Part shown: positions 34,287 to 43,462 of the stretch, in pieces
Layout of the letters: every line of letters starts with the position of its first letter
Numbering within the stretch: the first letter of the stretch is position 1
DNA from: Thiothrix winogradskyi
GTDB taxonomy: Bacteria > Pseudomonadota > Gammaproteobacteria > Thiotrichales > Thiotrichaceae
Reading direction: 5' to 3'
DNA length: 64,000 bases
NCBI RefSeq assembly: GCF_021650935.1
Contig: NZ_CP091244.1
Span: 2,666,001 to 2,730,000 of the forward strand
Notes under the pieces: generated by a model
Database searches by the model: none
What the model saw: only the letters and a program-made list of their open reading frames with translations
What the model was told of the DNA's origin: nothing
Program-made: the position numbers and the translations under genes

Positions 34287-36855
34287 ATGCGCCTACCTGT
34301 CTCCCTAAAACTGTGCGCCCTCGCGCTCGCGGTCACACTCGGCTTAAGTGCCTGCAACGATAACAATAACAACAGCGAAATCAGCACTGGCACGGATAAC
34401 ACCACCCCGGCAACCAGCACCACCAAAAATTTCAATCGTGTTGCCTCATTTCCGGTGTGCCTGCAACTGGATGCTGATTGCAATGTTGCTGACACAACCG
34501 CCGCTGAAATCGTCACCGCCAGCACCGATGGTATGACGCTGATTTACAGCGACAGCCCAAGCAAATCCATCGGTTTCGTCGACATCACCGACCCGACCAA
34601 GCCCAAAGCCGCAGAGTGCCTGCAACGATAACAATAACAACAGCGAAATCAGCACTGGCACGGATAACACCACCCCGGCAACCAGCACCACCAAAAATTT
34701 CAATCGTGTTGCCTCATTTCCGGTGTGCCTGCAACTGGATGCTGATTGCAATGTTGCTGACACAACCGCCGCTGAAATCGTCACCGCCAGCACCGATGGT
34801 ATGACGCTGATTTACAGCGACAGCCCAAGCAAATCCATCGGTTTCGTCGACATCACCGACCCGACCAAGCCCAAAGCCGCAGGCAAGCTGAAAATGAGCG
34901 GCGAACCGACCTCCGTTGCCGTCAAAGGCAATTACGCGCTGGTCGGTGTCAACACCTCCACCGACTTCATCAATGCCAGCGGCAAACTGGATGTGGTCAG
35001 CCTGAGCAGCAAAACCGTGATTGCCTCCATTGACCTTGGCGGTCAACCGGATTCCGTAGCAGTTAGCCCTGATGGTAATTACGCCGCGATTGCCATCGAA
35101 AATGAGCGCGATGAGAGCGTAAACAGTGGCGCAATTCCCCAATCACCCGCCGGTTATCTAATGATCATCGACCTCAAGGGCGAACCTGCGACGTGGACAA
35201 GCCGCAAAGTGGACATGAGTGGCTTAGCCGCCGTTGCCCCCGGCGACCCAGAGCCGGAATACGTCGACATTAACAGCAATAACATCGCTGTTGTGACCTT
35301 ACAAGAAAACAACCACATCGCCTTGGTGAACTTGGTCGATGGCAAAATCACTAACCATTTCAATGCAGGCTCAGTAGACCTCGATAAAATCGACACCAAA
35401 GAAGAAGCCCCAGCCCTGATTACCACCGATGGCGCATTGAGTGCCATCGCACGTGAACCGGATGGCGTAACCTGGTTATCGACTGACCTAGGCGAAGTGG
35501 TGTTTGCCGCAGGCAATAGCATGGATCACCAAGCCATCCGCATGGGTCACTACCCCGATGACCGCTCCAAAAACAAAGGTAACGAACCGGAAAATGCCGA
35601 ATCTGGCACGTTTGGCGCTGACAAATTCCTGTTCATCGCCTCCGAACGTTCCAATAGTGTGTTTGTTTACGATGCCGCAACACCTAGCAAGCCAGTGCTG
35701 AAACAAGTGCTGCCAGCAGGCACAGGCCCCGAAGGCGTACTCGCCATTCCCTCACGTAACCTGTTAATTGCTGCCAGTGAAGTCGATGCACGTGCTGATA
35801 TTATCCGCTCATCACTGAACATTTACCGTTACGAAGAAAAAGCCGCTGCTTACCCAACCGTCATTTCCGGCAATGACAGCAATGGCAACCCGGTTGCGTG
35901 GAGTGCTATGTCTGGTCTTGCGGCTGCCCCAAATGACAGCAACACGGTTTACGCTATCGAAGACAGCTTCTATCAGCAAAACCGCATTTTCAAACTTGAT
36001 GTTGCCAGCAAGCCAGCAAAACTGAGCGTTGCTGCACGAATCACAGATATGAACAATGTACTGGCAAGCATACCCGTTGCCACAGTTGATGCGGCAGCCA
36101 AAGCCACTGACGACAGCCGCAAGGACGTGTTTGATTCAGTCGACCTGAAAGCCATGATCAACGCCAACAAGAGCGTTAACCTTGACCCCGAAGGCATTGC
36201 CGTTGCCAGTGATGGCGGTTTCTGGATTGCTTCCGAAGGTGCTGGCACGGTCGGCGAAGCGGCTCGCCCGGTCAATAGCGCCAACCTGCTGCTGAAAACC
36301 GATGCGAATGGCGTGATTCAGCAAGCCATTACCCTGCCAGCCGAGGTTAATGCGCTGCAATTGCGCTTTGGTTTTGAAGGTGTTGCCGAATACAACGGGC
36401 GGGCGTATGTCGCGTTCCAACGCGCTTGGAAGGGTGAAACCAACCCACGTATTGGCATTTACGACACCGTAACCAAAACCTGGAGCTTTGTGTTCTACCC
36501 GCTGGATGCCGTCGCTTCCAAAAACGGTGGCTGGGTTGGCTTGTCGGATCTGACCTCACTCGGCAATGGTCAATTCCTCCTGGTGGAACGTGACAATCAA
36601 GGCGGGCCAGATGCCGCAGTCAAACGCCTATACCGCATCGACACTAACGGTGTAGCGGCTGGTGCAACCCTTAGCAAGACATTGGTGCGTGACATCCTGC
36701 CAGACCTGAAAGCCACTGGCAGCCCAGTCATGGAAAAGATCGAAGGTTCAGCCGTCTTAGCCAATGGCAATGTACTGATCATCAATGATAACGATGGCGT
36801 GAAAGACAATAACGGTGAAACCCAGTTGATCAACTTGGGCAATATCATCAAGTAA
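34287..36855 (+). pseudogene. Phytase-like (esterase-like) lipoprotein gene disrupted by a tandem duplication
   Basis: ATG 34287 encodes a lipoprotein signal (LALAVTLGLSAC, Cys23) and about 90 residues, then runs out of frame at the joint of a 268-bp tandem repeat and stops at 34631. The second repeat copy re-enters the true frame and continues as KAAGKLKMSGEPTSVAVKGN to 36855. Removing one copy gives an intact protein of about 766 residues. It has beta-propeller repeats (YNV-type SVAVSPDGNYAAIAIE) and a C-terminal phytase-esterase domain (LDPEGIAVASDGGFWIASEG, FEGVAEYNGRAYVAFQRAW, LLVERDNQGGPDA), PF13449-like. The upstream Pho box fits a phosphate-scavenging role at the cell surface. As read, no full-length exported product can be made. 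Confidence 0.82.
34347..34882 (+). repeat. Exact tandem duplication, 2 x 268 bp
   Basis: Copies at 34347-34614 and 34615-34882 appear identical at every base I compared. Each begins AGTGCCTGCAACGATAAC and ends CCCAAAGCCGCAG. The unit is not a multiple of three, so it shifts the frame of the lipoprotein gene. The absence of any divergence indicates a very recent event, or an assembly artefact. Confidence 0.92.
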
Positions 36856-36973
36856 GAAAATCCTCCCCCAACCCCTCCTTTTCAAAGGAAGGATGCAGGA
36901 TGGCACATCTATTTGATTTTGAAATATTTCTCTTGCATCCCCCTTTGAAAAAGGGGGACTGAGGGGGATTTTC
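36856..36973. terminator. Large imperfect inverted repeat between convergent genes, likely two-way terminator
   Basis: GAAAATCCTCCCCCAACCCC and CTCCTTTTCAAAGGAAGGAT on the left mirror ATCCCCCTTTGAAAAAGGGG and ACTGAGGGGGATTTTC on the right. They could form a long hairpin with inner stems around TTTTCAAAGG and TTTGAAAAAG. It fills the gap between the phytase-like gene and ppk2, which face each other. The CCCTCCTTTTCAAAGGAGGG type is a dispersed intergenic repeat in many genomes. Confidence 0.6.
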
Positions 36974-36974
36974 T

Positions 36975-37898
36975 TCAATAAATCTTCGGCACGTACAGCT
37001 CATCCGGCAAGGTATGGCGCTCGTAATCGGGGTTGAATACCCGCTCAGGTAAGGCGATTTTCTCGGTCACAACTTCCTCATACGGAATTTTTGACAAAAT
37101 ATGCTCAATGCAATTGAGGCGCTCACGCTTCTTGTCATTGCCTTCGACGATATACCAAGGTGCTTCCGGGATGTTGGTACGCTCGAACATCTCTTCCTTG
37201 GCTTTGGTGTAACTTTCCCAGCGCACACGGGATTGCAGATCCATCGGGCTGAGTTTCCACTGCTTCATCGGGTCGTGGATGCGCGTCAGGAAACGCAATT
37301 GCTGTTCCTCATCTGTGATCGAGAACCAATATTTCAGCACAATAATGCCGGAACGTACCAGCATCCGCTCAAATTCCGGCACATCTTGGAAGAACTGCTC
37401 GACCTGATCTTCGCTGGCAAACCCCATGACGCGCTCAACCCCAGCACGGTTATACCAAGAGCGGTCAAACAACACGATCTCGCCACCCGCTGGCAGGTGT
37501 GGCACATAACGCTGAAAATACCACTGGGTCAGTTCACGGTCACTTGGCTTTTGCAACGCCACCACACGGGCAACACGCGGATTCAAACGCTGGGTAATGC
37601 GCTTGATGACACCGCCCTTGCCTGCTGCATCACGCCCTTCGCAGATAATCAACACTTTGGACTTGGTATGTTCCACCCAGTATTGCAGCTTGATCAGCTC
37701 GGACTGTAGGCGCAACAAGTTAGTATAATAAACGCGGTTATCCAGCATGTCGGGATGATGACGCTTGTAAATCTTGCGGATTTCCTGACTGAGCATCGGT
37801 TCATTGAATTCCATCTCGAACAGGTCATCCAAGGTTTCATCCAGTTCTGCTTGCAGCCAGTCACGGCTAAGGTCTTCCGTTGTGTTTTCGTAATCCAT
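36975..37898 (-). CDS. ppk2: Polyphosphate kinase 2
   Basis: The 307-residue enzyme uses polyphosphate to phosphorylate nucleotides (or the reverse). Walker A is CEGRDAAGKGGVIKRI (about residue 87) and the family motif FDRSWYNRAGVERVMGF is near 145. The lid and FLTRIHDPMKQWKLSPMD segments are complete. An N-terminal extension of about 40 acidic residues is typical of the class with a single PPK2 domain. Polyphosphate links it to the phosphate genes around it, but I found only a weak Pho-box candidate upstream and do not claim PHO control. Confidence 0.93.
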   Translation of the reverse strand: MDYENTTEDLSRDWLQAELDETLDDLFEMEFNEPMLSQEIRKIYKRHHPDMLDNRVYYTNLLRLQSELIKLQYWVEHTKSKVLIICEGRDAAGKGGVIKRITQRLNPRVARVVALQKPSDRELTQWYFQRYVPHLPAGGEIVLFDRSWYNRAGVERVMGFASEDQVEQFFQDVPEFERMLVRSGIIVLKYWFSITDEEQQLRFLTRIHDPMKQWKLSPMDLQSRVRWESYTKAKEEMFERTNIPEAPWYIVEGNDKKRERLNCIEHILSKIPYEEVVTEKIALPERVFNPDYERHTLPDELYVPKIY

Positions 37899-37994
37899 TC
37901 ATATTCCTCATGTTTTCAAAGGTGGGAATTAACGTCATCCTTGGTCAAAGCGGGATACTAACGTTTTTATATGACAAGATTATGTCGGCTGGCA

Positions 37995-38756
37995 TTACAG
38001 ATACAACGGAGCCATGCGCCGCCAGTAATAACCGCGATGCGCCCGTTCATGCCATTCATGCAATTGATGGTGGATACCCTTGCTGTGCAAGATATGGCTC
38101 AAATAATGGTTATTGCCCAGAAACGGATCTTCCTTGCCGACCACCAGCACAATATCCATCTGTCGCAAATGCTGTAGCCGCCATTCACACGCCAAATTCG
38201 GCAAGAAATGCGTCGGAGTATGGAAATAAATATTCTCGTCATAATAGCCGTTGAACAGATCGGAAAAGCTTTCCGCCCGTATCGTCAAATCATAACGCCC
38301 AGAAAACGCGCTCAATTTCTGGAACAAATGCGGGTGACGAAACGCAATATTCGCCGCATGAAACGCCCCCAAACTGCACCCATGTGAAATCGTACAAGGG
38401 TGCTGGTTCTTATGCCGCATGAAGGGCAAGACCTCATGCAGGATGTAATCCTCAAACTGCATGTGACGGCGAATACGCTCAGCGGGATGCTTCCAAAAGC
38501 AATACAGCGCATCGTGATCCACACTGTCCACACAAAATAATTGCAACTGCCCTGCATTAATTTTGGGCGCAAGCTGCTGCACAATGCGCAAGTTTTCGTA
38601 TTCGTAAAAACGCCCGTCGCGGGTAGGAAATACCAATACCTTCGCCCCCGCGTGTCCAAAGACCAGCAATTCCATCGTGCGCCCCATGCGGGGGCTGTGC
38701 CAGCGGTGATATTCGCGTTGCATTGACCTGACCTGCTTACTGTTTGCGACAATCAT
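37995..38756 (-). CDS. Esterase family alpha/beta-hydrolase (PF00756-like)
   Basis: A 253-residue soluble hydrolase. The nucleophile elbow is GCSLGAFHAAN, preceded by HPCTISH. EDYILHEVLPFMR is the usual helix before it, and a late His stands in HEWHERAHRGYYW. It starts YHRWHSPRMGRTMELLVFGHAG, the pattern of putative esterases related to antigen 85/esterase D. The start may be ATG 38756 or the internal ATG 11 codons later. It lies in the same direction as ppk2, 96 bp upstream of it. Substrate unknown. Confidence 0.82.
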   Translation of the reverse strand: MIVANSKQVRSMQREYHRWHSPRMGRTMELLVFGHAGAKVLVFPTRDGRFYEYENLRIVQQLAPKINAGQLQLFCVDSVDHDALYCFWKHPAERIRRHMQFEDYILHEVLPFMRHKNQHPCTISHGCSLGAFHAANIAFRHPHLFQKLSAFSGRYDLTIRAESFSDLFNGYYDENIYFHTPTHFLPNLACEWRLQHLRQMDIVLVVGKEDPFLGNNHYLSHILHSKGIHHQLHEWHERAHRGYYWRRMAPLYL

Positions 38757-38798
38757 TGTTCGATGGGCGCATCATAAGCGTGCGATATTGCAAGCGTT

Positions 38799-39758
38799 TT
38801 ACAATAGCGCGAAAAACCCTTCCAATTCTTGCAATAGCGTCTGTTCTTGTTCTGCCCGCTTAGGGTAATCAAAATGCCCGGCTTCCAGCACAAACAGCGT
38901 TTTCTCCCCCGGCAAAGCGTTGTACACCGCAAACTGCCCCGGTGGTGCAACGGCGGGGTCAAACAAAGCTGCTGCAACATGCATGGGCTGCTGAATCCAT
39001 TGCGCGGCATTCGCGGCATCATAATATTGCAAAGTATCCAACACATTCCCGTGTTGCTGCTGGTAACGCTGCACCGCCGCGCCACTGCCAATCGTCGGCA
39101 ATTGCAAGCGCAAGGGCTGATTACCAAACGTCGGCACATTCACATGCGCCCGCTGAATCCGCGCATCCCACGGCATTGCCAATGCCCCAATCCCGCCCCC
39201 GAAACTGATGCCAGAATAGCCAATATGCCCCGTCGCCGCAGGAAAAAGCATCTGAGTTGCCGACACCGCCAGCCACACATCATCCACACAACCGCCAATC
39301 ACATAGCGGTCTGGCTTGTCGATGTCATGCAACACATGAAACGCCGGATTCGCCGAAATTGGTGGATGTTGGCTGCGCGACAACCCCCGCAAACACGGAA
39401 ACACCAACGCCGTGCCTTCTGGTCGCAACCGAAAATCCGCGCCGTCACAACCGCCGTAACCGTGTCCAAATACCAGTGCCCGCGTCACTGCTTGGTGTTG
39501 TGGAATTAACACCCACCCGCGAATCATGAAATGGTCAGTGGAACAATAACGCAAATCGTACACTTCATAACCGTGTTGTGCGGTTCCCGTATGCGTAATG
39601 CGCGGGCGTGGATGCACCTGCAAAGCACGGGCATAACGCGCTTGCCAAAAATCCGCAAAATCAGCCGGTGCAGGCGGCACATCAACCGCCAGAAAATCAT
39701 CCAGCGAATACCCGTAACTGGGGTCAAAAGCAAAACCATGAGTAAAACTGGCAGGCAT
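38799..39758 (-). CDS. Acetylxylan esterase / cephalosporin-C deacetylase family protein
   Basis: The 319-residue alpha/beta-hydrolase of carbohydrate esterase family 7 type. The oxyanion region is VFGHGYGGCDGADF. The conserved RGLSRSQHP is present, the nucleophile Ser sits in GHIGYSGISFGGGIGALA, and a late catalytic His lies in LEAGHFDYPKRAEQE. The N-terminus PPAPADFADFWQARYARAL is typical (DFxxFW). CE7 enzymes remove acetyl groups from short xylo-oligosaccharides or related substrates in the cytosol. It may share an operon with the esterase 42 bp downstream. Confidence 0.85.
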   Translation of the reverse strand: MPASFTHGFAFDPSYGYSLDDFLAVDVPPAPADFADFWQARYARALQVHPRPRITHTGTAQHGYEVYDLRYCSTDHFMIRGWVLIPQHQAVTRALVFGHGYGGCDGADFRLRPEGTALVFPCLRGLSRSQHPPISANPAFHVLHDIDKPDRYVIGGCVDDVWLAVSATQMLFPAATGHIGYSGISFGGGIGALAMPWDARIQRAHVNVPTFGNQPLRLQLPTIGSGAAVQRYQQQHGNVLDTLQYYDAANAAQWIQQPMHVAAALFDPAVAPPGQFAVYNALPGEKTLFVLEAGHFDYPKRAEQEQTLLQELEGFFALL

Positions 39759-39894
39759 CGGCGCTCCTTCATCACGCGATGGAAATCTGCGTTTATACCC
39801 TATTTTGCGTTACCGCCGTAAGAATCCAATGCCATAACACACGCATTCCGTTTATGATTGCAGCCCTTGTTGTGTAAAACCAAAATCCTAGCTT

Positions 39895-40224
39895 ATGTCT
39901 TATTTTTATCTTGCGCTTGCCATCATTGCTGAAGTCATTGCGACTAGTTCGCTACGGGCGACTGAAGAATTCACCAAGCCTATTCCCACCCTGATCATGG
40001 TCGTGGGTTACGGGTTCGCGTTTTATTTCATGACCCTCGCCCTGCGCACCTTACCGCTGGGTTTTACCTATGCGGTATGGTCAGGGTTGGGAATTGTGCT
40101 GATCAGCATCATTGGCATTATTGTGTACGACGAACGTTTGGATTTGCCTGCGGTCATTGGCATGGGCATGATCATTGCGGGTGTCACTATCATCCAGATC
40201 TTTTCAAAAATCGTGAAACACTGA
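39895..40224 (+). CDS. Small multidrug resistance (SMR/EmrE-type) transporter
   Basis: 109 residues with four membrane helices. The essential glutamate is Glu13-14 in LALAIIAEVIATSSLRA, and YAVWSGLGIVLISIIG is the SMR signature of helix 3. The protein is the Qac/EmrE subtype, exporting quaternary ammonium or polyaromatic cations with proton exchange. Stand-alone SMR genes of this kind do not need a paired subunit. It converges on the pyruvate-kinase-like gene. Confidence 0.9.
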   Translation: MSYFYLALAIIAEVIATSSLRATEEFTKPIPTLIMVVGYGFAFYFMTLALRTLPLGFTYAVWSGLGIVLISIIGIIVYDERLDLPAVIGMGMIIAGVTIIQIFSKIVKH

Positions 40225-40249
40225 CCGGCAAAGCCTGTTTAAAACCGAC

Positions 40250-42085
40250 TCAAAGCCCGGTGTGCAGGCATACATTCAAGGGGCGCATCATCAGACGGCG
40301 TTTGTGGTAGTGGCTTTCCATGCGTTGCAAGATACCATCCAGAAAGCGCACCGTTTCCACAATATTAGGGCCTTTATTGAGCATGGCGCATTCAGCGCGA
40401 ATACTCATTGCGGCATCGGTCACTTCCGCACGGGATGGCGCACCTTTTTTCGCCATGCCTTCCAGAATCTGGGTTGCCCAAATCACCGGAATATGCGCGG
40501 CTTCACACAGCCAGAGGATTTCCTCCTGCACTTCAGACAAGCGCTCAAAACCGACTTCCACCGCGAGATCACCCCGCGCAATCATGACCCCAACCGTGGA
40601 GGAACGCAGCGCAGTTAACAAAATGGCAGGCAAATTTTCAAACGCAGCACGATTTTCAATCTTGAGAACAATGCCGGTATCAGGAATGCTGAGACGTTGC
40701 AGGTGGGCTTGCAGATCTGTCACATCCTGCGGGGTTCGCACAAATGACAGGGCAACCATATCCACCTTGCCCGCCATTGCTTCTAGGTCGGTAATATCCT
40801 TATCCGTCAACGCCAGGGTGTGAAACACGGTATCGGGGAAGTTAATGCCTTTTTCTGCGCGTAACTTAGCGCCACCGGGTGGAGTATGGGTAATTCTCAA
40901 CCCAAGCGTATCGCCATCACTGGTTTCTACCGTGCCACCGATTTTGCCGTCATCCAACCACACTTGCTGACCTGTTTGTACCGCATCAAACGCATCCGCC
41001 AGCGTGCAATGGATGCGGGCAGGCTGTATTTGCACCCCATCTGCATCACGTTCGGCAGGTATCCCCGGCGCAGCATCACGAGTCAGCAACAATTGTTCCC
41101 CTACTTGCAGGACAAGAGGCGGAACCACTTCATGCACATTAACCAGTGAACCTTTGCCGAGTTTTTTTCCATGACGTTCAAACCGTAATGAAGTGTTTTC
41201 CTGCAAATAGATGGTTTCCTCCGTCGTCACCAGACGGGCGTGCTGGTGTTTGGCAATAATACGCAATTCACGGCTGGCGTCGCGGGCATCAGTAAGCAGA
41301 ATGCCATCACCCGGCTGTGTTTCCGCCAGCACCTTGCCGCTCACTTCCAGCGTGGGGAAATCCTCAGTCACTGAATCCTCACCTTCAGGAACCAACCAGA
41401 AACGCCCCGGCATGTATACATGACCGAACAAGTCACGCACTGGCTTCAGCTTAATCACACGACCAACAGAACGGATAGTGCCTGTACGCAATTTAGGACC
41501 CGCGAGATCAAGCTGGATTTTGCAGGTCTTACCGGTGCTGGCTTCTGCCAAACGCAAGTTGCCAATCATTTGCTGCCAAATATCCGCATTGTCATGGGCG
41601 CAGTTGATGCGCATCACATTCATCCCAGCTTCCAATAAGCGGCTAAGAAACTCATGACTATTTGCCGCTTCAGTCGGCATTGTTACCATAATGCGGACAT
41701 CGCGGTGTGCTGGGCTATGACCAAATAAGGCATTGCTGGCGCGTTCCGAGCGTGCGGTGCTATCCGCCACACTCACCGGGGCAAACGGTGCAGGTGTCGG
41801 TGTTTGCCCTTGCAAGCATTCTAACGCTGCTATCACGCTATTCAGGGTCGCCAGCGTGTGCGACTCCAAAATCCCTAAAGAACTCAAGCCACGCTCAATT
41901 AAACCAAGCTGGACTTCGCGCAACTCATGACGGCGCAACGCTAGGTAGTGTAATAAATTATGTGCGGATGCCCGATGCATGGGTTTAACCAATTCAGCGT
42001 CAGAATGTCGTGCGGCAAACGCTACCGCCTGCTCACGTAAATCACGCAACTGTGTCAATAAAGTCTGGTCATCCATTGTGCTCAC
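40250..42085 (-). CDS. Pyruvate-kinase-like protein with N-terminal extension and no C-terminal domain
   Basis: The 611-residue protein contains a recognisable pyruvate kinase barrel. VMRINCAHD stands in place of the usual MRiNFSHG. KIQLDLAGPKLRTG, WLDDGKIGGTVE, MVALSFVRTPQDV, IVLKIENRAAFENLP, MIARGDLAVEVGFERL and PVIWATQILEGMAKKGAPSRAEVTDAA all follow the family. The protein ends about 35 residues after the barrel, so the allosteric C-domain is missing. An unrelated helical N-terminal region of about 125 residues is added, and the B-domain region is enlarged. The substrate-loop change (Phe-Ser-His-Gly to Cys-Ala-His-Asp) raises doubt whether it makes pyruvate. It diverges from pstS. Confidence 0.75.
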   Translation of the reverse strand: MSTMDDQTLLTQLRDLREQAVAFAARHSDAELVKPMHRASAHNLLHYLALRRHELREVQLGLIERGLSSLGILESHTLATLNSVIAALECLQGQTPTPAPFAPVSVADSTARSERASNALFGHSPAHRDVRIMVTMPTEAANSHEFLSRLLEAGMNVMRINCAHDNADIWQQMIGNLRLAEASTGKTCKIQLDLAGPKLRTGTIRSVGRVIKLKPVRDLFGHVYMPGRFWLVPEGEDSVTEDFPTLEVSGKVLAETQPGDGILLTDARDASRELRIIAKHQHARLVTTEETIYLQENTSLRFERHGKKLGKGSLVNVHEVVPPLVLQVGEQLLLTRDAAPGIPAERDADGVQIQPARIHCTLADAFDAVQTGQQVWLDDGKIGGTVETSDGDTLGLRITHTPPGGAKLRAEKGINFPDTVFHTLALTDKDITDLEAMAGKVDMVALSFVRTPQDVTDLQAHLQRLSIPDTGIVLKIENRAAFENLPAILLTALRSSTVGVMIARGDLAVEVGFERLSEVQEEILWLCEAAHIPVIWATQILEGMAKKGAPSRAEVTDAAMSIRAECAMLNKGPNIVETVRFLDGILQRMESHYHKRRLMMRPLNVCLHTGL

Positions 42086-42182
42086 TCCGAATCCTTGGGT
42101 TTAAGCGATGCGATGCTACGCTGCGGTTATTGCAGCTTGATGACAGCATTCAAGTGAGCACCGTCATCATTTCTTAATATAT

Positions 42183-42200
42183 CTGCCATAAAACTTTCAT
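42183..42200 (+). promoter_or_regulatory. Pho box before pstS
   Basis: CTGCCATAAAACTTTCAT matches the consensus CTGTCATAAAACTGTCAT at 16 of 18 positions, including the AAAA spacer. It is 57 bp upstream of the pstS ATG. PhoB binding here would induce pstS at low phosphate. Confidence 0.88.
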
Positions 42201-42256
42201 TGAAACGCTCTACGATTCGCGCAAATCCATCCCGGATTCTTTTAAGGAGCTTTTGA

Positions 42257-43297
42257 ATGAAACAACTCACTCTAGCAGTTGCATTGGGTCTGGTAGCTGC
42301 TACCGGCGTTGCACAAGCACGCGACAATATCGAAATCGTTGGTTCTTCCACCGTATTCCCATTCAGCACTGCTGTTGCTGAACAATTTGCCAAGAAAAAC
42401 GGCGGTTCAGCCCCTAAAGTAGAATCCACTGGTACTGGTGGTGGCATGAAGCTGTTCTGCGCAGGCGCAGGCGTTGAAACACCCGACATCACCAACGCTT
42501 CACGTCGCATGAAAAAGAGTGAGCTGGAAGGCTGTATCAAAAATGGCGTTAATGACGTTACTGAAATCAAAATCGGTTATGACGGTTTAGCTATCGCACA
42601 ATCCAAAACAGGCGAACCTATCCAACTGTCTGCCCGTGAATTGTACTTGGCAGTTGCCAAAGAAATCCCAATGGAAGACGGCACATTCGTGCCTAACACG
42701 TATAACACTTGGAAAGACCTCAACCCTAATTTGCCAGCCAATCAAATCGAAGTTATCGGGCCACCACCCACTTCTGGTACTCGTGACTCTTTCGTAGAAT
42801 TGGGTATTGAAAAGGGTTGCATGCTGTTCAAAGGCATCCCTGAACTGAAAAAGAAAGACGAGAAAGCGTTCAAAGAAAAGTGCCACACCTTGCGTGAAGA
42901 CGGTCGCTTTGTTGAAGCCGGTGAAAACGACAACCTGATCGTGCAAAAGCTGCAAGCCAACCCTAAAGCCGTTGGTGTATTTGGTTACAGCTTCTTGGAA
43001 CAAAACGCAGATGCCCTGAAAGCTGTTGCGATTGCTGGCGTTGAACCAACCCCAGAAACGGTGATGAGCGGCAAATACCCAATGGCGCGTTCCATGTTCA
43101 TCTACGCTAAAAACAACCATGTTGGTCAGGTAGCTGGCTTGAAAGAGTTTTTGGTTGAATTTACCAGCGATGCAGCAATGGGTGCAGACGGCTATTTGGC
43201 TGCCAAAGGCTTGATTGCGCTGTCTGCTAGTGAGTTGAAAGCCTCGCAAGATGCAGCAGCTAACCTGAAAACAGTTTCAGTAAGCTCTCTAAAATAA
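42257..43297 (+). CDS. pstS: Phosphate ABC transporter substrate-binding protein PstS
   Basis: The 346-residue periplasmic phosphate receptor has a signal peptide ending AQA before RDNIEIVGSSTVFPFS. Phosphate-ligand motifs are GSSTVFPF, ESTGTGGGMKLFCAG and GPPPTSGTRDSF. It is preceded by a good Pho box and an AAGGAG ribosome-binding site, and followed by a strong terminator. That makes it a separate, highly expressed unit, 4 kb from its permease genes. Confidence 0.95.
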   Translation: MKQLTLAVALGLVAATGVAQARDNIEIVGSSTVFPFSTAVAEQFAKKNGGSAPKVESTGTGGGMKLFCAGAGVETPDITNASRRMKKSELEGCIKNGVNDVTEIKIGYDGLAIAQSKTGEPIQLSARELYLAVAKEIPMEDGTFVPNTYNTWKDLNPNLPANQIEVIGPPPTSGTRDSFVELGIEKGCMLFKGIPELKKKDEKAFKEKCHTLREDGRFVEAGENDNLIVQKLQANPKAVGVFGYSFLEQNADALKAVAIAGVEPTPETVMSGKYPMARSMFIYAKNNHVGQVAGLKEFLVEFTSDAAMGADGYLAAKGLIALSASELKASQDAAANLKTVSVSSLK

Positions 43298-43330
43298 AGT
43301 AATCAATAACAAAGATTTACTAAACAATTA

Positions 43331-43357
43331 AGGGAGCACGGATGCTCCCTTTTTTTA
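43331..43357 (+). terminator. Rho-independent terminator of pstS
   Basis: AGGGAGC at 43331 pairs with GCTCCCT, loop ACGGAT, followed by a run of seven to eight T. This is a clean intrinsic terminator 33 bp after the pstS stop. Confidence 0.92.
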
Positions 43358-43363
43358 ATCATC

Positions 43364-43462
43364 TTTTTGTCTGAACTAAGATTTTCAGGATTAAAGGATT
43401 ACCATGATAAGACCCCGCATTATCCTGCCCATCCTTTAATCCTAAAAATCCTAGTTCAAAAC
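43364..43462. repeat. Dispersed palindromic repeat, copy A
   Basis: TTGTCTGAACTAAGATTTTC followed by AGGATTAAAGGATT on the left is mirrored by ATCCTTTAATCCTAAAAATC and CTAGTTCAAAAC on the right. A second copy of the same element is at 46187-46304. The right arm supplies the last codons and stop of plcP on the minus strand (VLN-stop). The long arms with a short unique centre suggest a MITE-like or structured intergenic repeat. Confidence 0.75.

Noticed and set aside
37899..37994. Pho box candidate upstream of ppk2 (one TTGTCAT half-site)
   Set aside because: Only about 10 of 18 positions match and there is no second half-site, so PHO control of ppk2 is not claimed.
39840..39894. Weak Pho-box-like sequence before the SMR transporter gene
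   Set aside because: ATGCCATAACACACGCAT matches 12 of 18 positions with a poor right half; chance is a good explanation.
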